Source of the DNA: Betaproteobacteria bacterium
GTDB taxonomy: Bacteria; Pseudomonadota; Gammaproteobacteria; Burkholderiales; SG8-39
Length of the DNA: 6,732 nucleotides
Direction: 5' to 3'
Assembly: GCA_005881355.1 (NCBI GenBank)
Contig: VBDM01000058.1
Coordinates: 5,165-11,896, forward strand
Below the pieces are notes generated by a model. The model searched no databases, was not told the origin of the DNA, and saw only the letters and a program-made list of their open reading frames with translations. Below are positions 1 through 6,732 of this stretch, piece by piece (the first letter of the stretch is position 1; every line of letters starts with the position of its first letter). The position numbers were made by a program, and so were the translations under genes.

Positions 1-345
1 CGCGGCTTGAACATCATGGAATTCTGCAAGGCGTTCAACGCCCAGACGCAGAAGCTGGAGCCCGGACTGATTCTGCCGGTCGAGATCACCGCCTATCAGG
101 ACAAGAGTTTCACTTTCGTCATCAAGACGCCGCCCGCGACGGTGCTGATCAAGAAGGCCGCCGGCATCGAGAAGGGAAGTCCGACGCCGCACACCGAAAA
201 AGTGGGCAAGATCACCCGCGCCCAGGCAGAGGAAATCGCCAAAGCCAAGATGCCGGACCTGACCGCCGCCGATCTCGACGCGGCGGTGCGCACGATCGCG
301 GGCAGCGCGCGCTCGATGGGCGTGACCGTGGAGGGGGTGAAATGA
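1..345 (+). CDS. rplK: 50S ribosomal protein L11, 5' end missing
   Basis: L11 binds the GTPase-associated centre of 23S rRNA and, with L10 and L7/L12, forms the base of the stalk where elongation factors dock; it is also needed for RelA activation. The window opens in frame within the N-terminal domain: the first codons read RGLNIMEFCKAF, a conserved L11 segment that normally starts near residue 31, so about 30 N-terminal residues lie upstream and the total would be about 144 aa, close to the usual 142. The C-terminal rRNA-binding domain is complete, with the conserved KTPPATVLIKKAAG stretch and the ending SARSMGVTVEG. The TGA stop (343-345) overlaps the rplA start as ATGA, which indicates translational coupling. 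The TTG at position 7 is an internal Leu codon, not the start. Identification is from recognised family sequence. Confidence 0.97.
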   Translation, partial: RGLNIMEFCKAFNAQTQKLEPGLILPVEITAYQDKSFTFVIKTPPATVLIKKAAGIEKGSPTPHTEKVGKITRAQAEEIAKAKMPDLTAADLDAAVRTIAGSARSMGVTVEGVK

Positions 346-1052
346 GCAAGCTCCCGAAACGCATGCAGTCCTGGGCGAAGCTGCGCGAGCACAACAAGAA
401 CTACCCCTTGCTCGATGCGCTGAAGATCCTCAAGCGGGCGGCGACCGCAAAGTTCGATGAGGCGGTCGACGTCGCGATCAATCTGGGCATCGACACGAAG
501 AAGTCCGATCAACCGGTGCGCGGTTCGGTGGTGCTCCCCGCCGGGACGGGCAAGAAGATACGGATCGCCGTGTTCGCGCAGGGCGACAAGGCCGTGGCGG
601 CGAAGGACGCGGGCGCCGACCTTGTCGGCCTGGAGGACCTCGCCGAGAGCGTCAAGGCGGGGAAAATCGATTTCGACGTCGTCATAGCGAGCCCCGACAC
701 GATGCGCGTGGTCGGGCAGCTCGGCCAGATCCTCGGTCCGCGGGGGCTGATGCCCAACCCGAAGGTGGGGACGGTCACGCCTGATGTCGCGGCGGCCGTG
801 AAAAATGCCCGCGCCGGCCAGGTCCAGTACCGCGCCGACAAGTCCGGAATCGTCCAATGCTCGATCGGACGCGCGTCCTTCACTCCCGAGCAGCTGCGCG
901 ACAACCTGGTAGCGCTCGTCGACGCCGTAAACAAATCCAAGCCCTCCAACGTGAAGGGCATCTATCTGCGCAAGGTGTCGGTGTCTTCGACAATGGGGCC
1001 GGGCGTGCGCGTGGACCCGGCGAGTTTTGGCAGCGGAGCGGCACAGCATTAG
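342..1052 (+). CDS. rplA: 50S ribosomal protein L1
   Basis: L1 binds 23S rRNA helices 76-78 to form the mobile L1 stalk that helps release E-site tRNA; in E. coli it also represses translation of the rplK-rplA mRNA. The protein is 236 aa (E. coli L1 is 234). Conserved landmarks are LGPRGLMPNPKVGT at about residues 131-144 and SSTMGPGVRVD at about 215-225, in the expected order for the two-domain fold. The ATG start at 342 overlaps the rplK stop by four bases and has GGAGG (330-334) seven bases upstream, so the two genes are almost certainly coupled. It stops with TAG at 1050-1052 at the normal family length. Reading through that TAG would add 45 non-conserved residues before the TAA at 1188, so TAG does appear to act as a stop here; this matters for the internal TAG of rpoB. 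Confidence 0.98.
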   Translation: MSKLPKRMQSWAKLREHNKNYPLLDALKILKRAATAKFDEAVDVAINLGIDTKKSDQPVRGSVVLPAGTGKKIRIAVFAQGDKAVAAKDAGADLVGLEDLAESVKAGKIDFDVVIASPDTMRVVGQLGQILGPRGLMPNPKVGTVTPDVAAAVKNARAGQVQYRADKSGIVQCSIGRASFTPEQLRDNLVALVDAVNKSKPSNVKGIYLRKVSVSSTMGPGVRVDPASFGSGAAQH

Positions 1053-1073
1053 CGGGATTTTTCGAAAACTCGA

Positions 1074-1091
1074 TCCCCGCTTGCGCGGGGA
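1074..1091. repeat. REP-like GC palindrome in the rplA-rplJ spacer
   Basis: The segment forms a perfect 7-bp stem (TCCCCGC with GCGGGGA) around a TTGC loop. It resembles the short CCCCGC...GCGGGG extragenic palindromes that are dispersed in many proteobacterial genomes. No T-run follows on the + strand, so it is not a canonical intrinsic terminator for rplA. Copy number cannot be judged from this window. Confidence 0.5.
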
Positions 1092-1206
1092 CGGACCCTC
1101 GATCGGAGTCGGGGACAAGACTTTGGGCCATCGCGCGGCCTGTACGGCGTGCGCTGGGTTATCAAAGACCGTAGGAACCGAGAGGTTTAATCGGCAGGAG
1201 CAATCG

Positions 1207-1329
1207 ATGTTGAAGCGTCCTTCCATCCTACGCAGATGGCGAACCCCAGATACAGGATCGGTCCTGAATGCAAGGTCGCCGTGGGTGCCGCAAGCCTTGG
1301 TGGCGGGCGGCTTTGACAAATGGAGGTAG
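1207..1329 (+). CDS. Possible leader ORF upstream of rplJ (40 aa), unproven
   Basis: An ATG at 1207 is preceded by AGGAG (1196-1200) with six-base spacing and opens a 40-codon frame ending in TAG at 1327-1329. The stop lies directly behind the rplJ Shine-Dalgarno and three bases before the rplJ TTG start, a layout that could couple the two. The peptide is basic and Trp/Arg-containing (starts MLKRPSILRRW), with no recognised domain, signal peptide or membrane segment. It lies wholly inside the presumed L10 leader, where base pairing rather than coding may constrain the sequence, so it may well be fortuitous. I do not recognise it as a known protein. Confidence 0.2.
   Translation: MLKRPSILRRWRTPDTGSVLNARSPWVPQALVAGGFDKWR
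1322..1326 (+). promoter_or_regulatory. Ribosome binding site that fixes the rplJ TTG start
   Basis: GGAGG sits six bases before the TTG at 1333. No in-frame ATG occurs until codon 38, deep in the conserved L10 N-terminal domain, so this site decides the start. It overlaps the end of the possible leader ORF. Confidence 0.8.
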
Positions 1330-1332
1330 ACC

Positions 1333-1863
1333 TTGAGTCTCGATCTTGACAGGAAGAAGGCGGTAGTCGCCGAAGTCTCCGCGCAAGTCGCGAAGGCCAA
1401 AGCGATCGTCGTCGCAGAGTACCGTGGTCTGGAAGTGGGCCGCATGACCGAGCTGCGCGCGAAAGCGCGCAAGTCGGGCGTGTACCTGCGCGTCCTCAAG
1501 AACACCCTTGCGCGCCGCGCCGTCGAAGGCACGCCGTTCGCCGGACTGTCCCAGCACATGAAGGGACCGCTCGTGTACGGCATTTCGCCCGACCCGGTGG
1601 CGACCGCCAAGGTGCTCAACGAGTTCGCCCGAGCGAACGACAAGCTCGTCATCCGCGCCGGCGCCATGCCGAACGCGGTGATGTCCGCGAAAGAGGTGAC
1701 CGCGCTCGCGGTGATGCCCTCGCGCGAGGAGCTGCTCGCGAAGCTGCTCGGAACGATGCAGGCCCCGATCGCGCAGTTTGCGCGGACGCTGAACGAGGTG
1801 CCGGCGCGCTTTGTGCGCACCCTCGCTGCGGTCCGCAACAAGCGGCAGGCGGCGGGCGCCTGA
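1333..1863 (+). CDS. rplJ: 50S ribosomal protein L10
   Basis: L10 anchors the L7/L12 dimers to the L11-bound GTPase-associated region of 23S rRNA; its N-terminal domain binds rRNA and its C-terminal helix binds L7/L12. It is also the usual translational repressor of its own mRNA. The protein is 176 aa, slightly longer than E. coli L10 (165). Conserved features include IVVAEYRGLEV (about residues 25-35), VYLRVLKNTLARRAVEGTPF (about 50-69), and LVYGISPDPVATAKVLNEF (about 80-98). The C-terminal SREELLAKLLGTMQAPIAQF region (about 130-149) leads into the L12-binding helix. The start is TTG, chosen because of the GGAGG six bases upstream and the conserved MSL opening I recall in betaproteobacterial L10. 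It is followed after 52 nt by rplL, the normal partner gene. Confidence 0.97.
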   Translation: MSLDLDRKKAVVAEVSAQVAKAKAIVVAEYRGLEVGRMTELRAKARKSGVYLRVLKNTLARRAVEGTPFAGLSQHMKGPLVYGISPDPVATAKVLNEFARANDKLVIRAGAMPNAVMSAKEVTALAVMPSREELLAKLLGTMQAPIAQFARTLNEVPARFVRTLAAVRNKRQAAGA

Positions 1864-1915
1864 TGGCGTTACTTCCCTGCCGGATTGAAGAAACACTGAT
1901 TCAGGAGAAAACGAA

Positions 1916-2299
1916 ATGTCAGTAGCAAAGGCTGAAATTCTGGATGCGATTTCCAACATGTCGGTGCTGGAGCTGTCGCAACTCATAAAGGACCTTGAAG
2001 AGAAGTTCGGCGTTTCCGCGGCCGCGGCGACGGTGGCGATGGCCGCTCCGGCGGGCGGCGGCGGCGCGGCCGCCGCGGCGGAAGAGAAGACCGAGTTCAC
2101 GGTCGTGCTCACCGCGTTCGGCGACAACAAGGTCAACGTGATCAAGGCGGTTCGCGAGGTCACGGGGCTCGGCCTCAAGGAGGCGAAGGACCTGGTGGAC
2201 GGCGCGCCCAAACCCGTCAAGGAAGGCGTATCCAAGGCGGACTCGGAGGCGATTTTGAAGAAGCTGGTCGACGCCGGCGCCAAAGCCGAGATCAAGTAA
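1916..2299 (+). CDS. rplL: 50S ribosomal protein L7/L12
   Basis: L7/L12 is the multicopy stalk protein that recruits and stimulates translational GTPases (EF-Tu, EF-G, IF2, RF3). The protein is 127 aa (E. coli 121) with the classic three parts: a dimerising N-terminal helical domain (about residues 1-33), an Ala/Gly-rich flexible hinge (about 35-57, including PAGGGGAAAAAEE), and a globular C-terminal domain (about 58-127). The C-terminal domain carries the conserved KVNVIKAVREVTGLGLKEAK surface that contacts the factors. The ATG start has AGGAG (1903-1907) eight bases upstream. It lies 52 nt after rplJ and presumably shares its transcript. Nothing is anomalous in the coding sequence. Confidence 0.98.
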   Translation: MSVAKAEILDAISNMSVLELSQLIKDLEEKFGVSAAAATVAMAAPAGGGGAAAAAEEKTEFTVVLTAFGDNKVNVIKAVREVTGLGLKEAKDLVDGAPKPVKEGVSKADSEAILKKLVDAGAKAEIK

Positions 2300-2308
2300 G
2301 CATTGAAC

Positions 2309-2396
2309 CTTGAACCACCGAGGGCACAGAACGCACGGAGAGTTTCCGATCCTGCTTCGGGTCCCTCCGCGTGCTTTGTGATCTCCGTGGTTCGAG
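2309..2396. repeat. Long imperfect hairpin, dispersed-repeat-like, in the rplL-rpoB spacer
   Basis: Arms 2312-2340 and 2365-2393 match at 22 of 29 positions as inverted repeats, with three further G-U pairs, and three more pairs (one wobble) extend the stem to 2309/2396. The top of the loop can form CCGA (2346-2349) with TCGG (2357-2360). The left arm has a 9-nt periodicity (units starting at 2317, 2326 and 2335, each AC-GA rich). This pattern, ACCAC-GAG...CTC-GTGGT, matches from memory a palindromic repeat family scattered through many environmental proteobacterial genomes. TTGAACC is duplicated in tandem at its left edge (2303-2316). No U-run follows, so it is not a textbook terminator. It occupies the place where E. 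coli has an attenuator and RNase III site. Confidence 0.6.
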
Positions 2397-2404
2397 ACTT
2401 TTCG

Positions 2405-2448
2405 CTGCGTAGAGCGCAGACGAGAGCGGGCGGAACTTTCGGGCTCGT
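2405..2448 (+). other. Small hairpins downstream of the main rplL-rpoB hairpin
   Basis: Two short stems are possible: CTGCG (2405-2409) with CGCAG (2415-2419) around a five-base loop, and ACGAG (2420-2424) with CTCGT (2444-2448). Neither is followed by a T-run. They may add to processing or attenuation structure, or be chance in GC-rich DNA. I see no clear promoter in 2300-2487. Confidence 0.25.
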
Positions 2449-2487
2449 CCCCTGTCACCTGTCCTCTGGCTTCGACCTGGAGCATCC

Positions 2488-3687
2488 ATGAGCACTGCCG
2501 CAACGTATTCATCCACCGAGAAAAAACGCATCCGCAAGAGCTTCGCGAAGCGCGCGAGCGTGCTGAGCGTGCCGTTTCTTCTGGCGACCCAGCTCGAGTC
2601 CTACATGGCGTTTCTGCAGACCGCCGTGCCGCCGGAGAAACGCAAGAACGAGGGCCTTCAGGCGGCGTTCACCTCGATCTTCCCGATCTCCAGCCATTCC
2701 GGCAACGCGCGGCTCGAATTCGTCAGCTATTCGCTGGGCGAACCGCCTTTCGACGTAAAAGAATGCCAGCAGCGCGGACTGACCTACGCCTCGCCGCTGC
2801 GCGCCAAGGTGCGCCTCACCATCATGGACAAGGAGGCCTCCAAGCCCACCGTGAAGGAGGTGAAGGAGCAGGAAGTGTACATGGGCGAAATTCCGCTCAT
2901 GACCACCACGGGGTCGTTCATCATCAACGGCACCGAGCGAGTGATCGTCAGCCAGCTGCACCGCTCGCCGGGCGTGTTCTTCGAGCACGATCGCGGCAAG
3001 ACGCACTCCTCGGGGAAGCTGCTCTTCTCGGCTCGCATCATCCCCTACCGCGGCTCGTGGCTCGATTTCGAGTACGACCCCAAGGACTATCTCTACTTCC
3101 GCGTCGACCGCAGGCGCAAGATGCCGGTGACGATCCTGCTCAAGGCGATCGGCATGAGCCCCGAGGCCATCCTCGCGGCGTTCTACGACTTCGACACCTT
3201 CGGGCTCTCCAAGAGCGGCAGCCAGTTCGAGCTGGTGCCCGAGCGCCTGCGCGGCGAGGTGGCGCGCTTCGACTTCGTCGACAAGTCGGGCAAAACGATC
3301 GTGCAGAAGGACAAGCGCATCACCGTCAAGCACATCCGCGACATGGAAGCCGCCGGAATCAAGCGGACGGCCGTGCCCGACGAGTTCGTGGTCGGACGCA
3401 CGCTTGCGCACAACGTCGTCAACAAGGAAACCGGCGAGATTCTCGCCAACGCCAACGACGAGATCACGGAGGTGCTTCTGGCGAAGCTCCGCGAGGCCGG
3501 GGTGGAAAGCATCAAGACCCTATACACCAACGATCTCGACCAGGGAGGGTACATCTCGCAGACCCTCAAGATCGACGAGACCGCCGACCAGAGCGCCGCG
3601 CGCGTCGCCATCTACCGCATGATGCGGCCCGGCGAGCCGCCGACGGAAGACGCGGTCGAGACCTTGTTCAACGGCCTGTTCTACTAG
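2488..3687 (+). CDS. rpoB: RNA polymerase beta subunit, N-terminal part up to an in-frame TAG
   Basis: The beta subunit forms one pincer and much of the active centre of bacterial RNA polymerase. This segment encodes its first 399 residues: the protrusion and most of the lobe. Recognisable beta signatures include GSFIINGTERVIVSQLHRSP (about residues 142-161) and IIPYRGSWLDFEYDPKDYL (about 184-202), followed by the conserved YRMMRPGEPPTED (about 376-388). The ATG start has GGAG (2479-2482) five bases upstream. The frame ends at TAG 3685-3687, right after LFNGLFY, where E. coli continues SEDRYDLS. It then carries on in the same frame as obvious beta sequence, so this is the front of a normally ~1381-residue protein. 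By itself it lacks the catalytic and rifampicin regions and could not act as beta. No frameshift or sequence decay is visible on either side. Confidence 0.95.
   Translation: MSTAATYSSTEKKRIRKSFAKRASVLSVPFLLATQLESYMAFLQTAVPPEKRKNEGLQAAFTSIFPISSHSGNARLEFVSYSLGEPPFDVKECQQRGLTYASPLRAKVRLTIMDKEASKPTVKEVKEQEVYMGEIPLMTTTGSFIINGTERVIVSQLHRSPGVFFEHDRGKTHSSGKLLFSARIIPYRGSWLDFEYDPKDYLYFRVDRRRKMPVTILLKAIGMSPEAILAAFYDFDTFGLSKSGSQFELVPERLRGEVARFDFVDKSGKTIVQKDKRITVKHIRDMEAAGIKRTAVPDEFVVGRTLAHNVVNKETGEILANANDEITEVLLAKLREAGVESIKTLYTNDLDQGGYISQTLKIDETADQSAARVAIYRMMRPGEPPTEDAVETLFNGLFY
3685..3687 (+). other. rpoB: In-frame TAG interrupting rpoB
   Basis: The codon is codon 400 of the rpoB frame and aligns to E. 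coli Ser391, found by counting back from rifampicin-site Asp516. The following codons read EDRYDLSAVGRMKFNR, a highly conserved beta motif in the same frame. One C-to-A change from TCG (Ser) would produce it. Possible explanations are a base-call error, a suppressed nonsense mutation, readthrough, or a split gene. The following base is G, which is not the C/CA context usually linked to strong UAG readthrough. Confidence 0.95.
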
Positions 3688-3691
3688 GAGG
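3686..3691 (+). promoter_or_regulatory. Perfect AGGAGG overlapping the rpoB TAG
   Basis: The last two bases of the TAG and the next four bases form AGGAGG, fully complementary to the anti-Shine-Dalgarno core. The same C-to-A change that would create the stop also creates this match. The first in-frame start codon (ATG 3721) is 29 nt beyond it, too far for normal initiation, so a role as a ribosome binding site is doubtful. Confidence 0.25.
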
Positions 3692-3720
3692 ATCGCTACG
3701 ACCTCTCGGCGGTCGGCCGC

Positions 3721-6633
<2,913 letters not shown>

Positions 6634-6641
6634 CACAAGTT

Positions 6642-6670
6642 CGACACTCGGCGTTTTGTGCCGAGTGTCG
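6642..6670. other. Perfect 11-bp hairpin in the rpoB-rpoC spacer
   Basis: CGACACTCGGC (6642-6652) is exactly complementary to GCCGAGTGTCG (6660-6670), with a seven-base loop GTTTTGT. A flanking T6641-G6671 wobble can add one pair. The bases after the stem are GTGAAAGTC, with no T-run, so it is not a standard intrinsic terminator, as expected because rpoC must be transcribed. It starts nine bases after the rpoB stop. Possible roles are an mRNA-stability or RNase processing element, or a partial attenuator. Confidence 0.7.
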
Positions 6671-6710
6671 GTGAAAGTCTGGAACAGTAGTTCTGGTACA
6701 GGAGTAGCAA

Positions 6711-6732
6711 ATGAAAGCACTGCTCGATTTGT
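6711..6732 (+). CDS. rpoC: RNA polymerase beta' subunit, first codons only
   Basis: The window ends seven codons into this gene. The visible residues are MKALLDL, the opening I recall for betaproteobacterial RpoC, and the position directly after rpoB fits. The ATG has AGGAG (6700-6704) six bases upstream. RpoC forms the other pincer of the polymerase and carries the Mg2+-binding active-site loop, which is beyond the window. The rpoB-rpoC gap is 77 nt and holds a strong hairpin, so the two are expected to be on one transcript. Confidence 0.88.

Larger units (their letters stand above)
1165..1332 (+). promoter_or_regulatory. Putative L10 (rplJL) mRNA leader
   Basis: In many bacteria the mRNA just upstream of rplJ folds into a structure bound by the L10-(L7/L12) complex, which represses rplJL translation. 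Here the equivalent stretch shows paired elements. A 7-bp stem, CGTAGGA (1170-1176) with TCCTACG (1226-1232), closes a ~49-nt domain that holds a small hairpin, CCGA (1178-1181) with TCGG (1191-1194). Further on is CAGGA (1253-1257) with TCCTG (1262-1266) around a TCGG loop. The rplJ Shine-Dalgarno lies at the 3' edge. The pairings are seen in the sequence; assigning them to the L10 leader rests on position and is inferred. I see no convincing sigma70 promoter in 1053-1165. Confidence 0.45.

Noticed and set aside
1021..1072. Inverted repeat CGAGTTTT (1021-1028) with AAAACTCG (1065-1072) as an rplA terminator
   Set aside because: The 36-nt gap, location partly within rplA, and absence of a downstream T-run make it likely chance.
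1050..1190. Readthrough of the rplA TAG giving a C-terminal extension of L1
   Set aside because: L1 already has the normal length, and the 45 extra codons have no conserved character and cover a REP-like hairpin.
96..1841. Long antisense open frame (581 codons) across rplK, rplA and rplJ
   Set aside because: It runs opposite three well-supported ribosomal protein genes and both spacer and coding DNA; composition is that of a shadow frame.
3660..3720. Frameshift or insertion element as cause of the rpoB interruption
   Set aside because: The frame is identical before and after the TAG and the spacing of conserved residues is unbroken, so it is a single-codon change.

Overview
This window is a piece of a conserved bacterial translation/transcription operon. 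All genes lie on the + strand in the order rplK (5' end missing) - rplA - rplJ - rplL - rpoB - rpoC (first codons only). GC content is high (over 60% by eye). The protein sequences look betaproteobacterial from memory of the families: RpoC begins MKALLDL, L10 begins MSL from a TTG codon, and RpoB ends DIDLERF and has an extra ~20 residues after the MKFNR motif compared with E. coli. I cannot place it at genus level without a search.

Layout: L11 (1-345) overlaps L1 (342-1052) by ATGA. A 280-nt spacer (1053-1332) holds a REP-like GC hairpin, a foldable segment in the position of the L10 autoregulatory leader, and a possible 40-codon upstream ORF that ends 3 nt before the rplJ start. L10 (1333-1863) and L7/L12 (1916-2299) follow. 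A 188-nt spacer (2300-2487) holds a long imperfect hairpin that looks derived from a dispersed ACCAC-GAG palindromic repeat. rpoB occupies 2488-6633. A 77-nt spacer with a perfect 11-bp hairpin leads to rpoC at 6711.

The one striking anomaly is in rpoB. An in-frame TAG at 3685-3687 interrupts an otherwise intact, single-frame beta subunit at the position of E. coli Ser391. Both sides are highly conserved and uninterrupted: 399 codons before it, and 993 sense codons would be expected in frame after it up to the TGA at 6631 minus the codons shown below (981 sense codons, 3688-6630). Since beta is essential, this is a sequencing or consensus error, a nonsense mutation carried in a suppressor background, a readthrough codon, or a true split of beta with restart at ATG 3721. 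The TAG sits inside a perfect AGGAGG, but that is 29 nt from the restart ATG. The TAG that ends rplA at its normal length argues against general reassignment of TAG.

Together the genes encode the ribosomal L1 protein, the L11-L10-L7/L12 stalk, and the two large RNA polymerase subunits. The three larger spacers carry RNA-structure candidates where attenuation, L10 feedback or RNase III processing is known in E. coli. I found no tRNA, rRNA, CRISPR array, complete insertion sequence or new multi-gene system.
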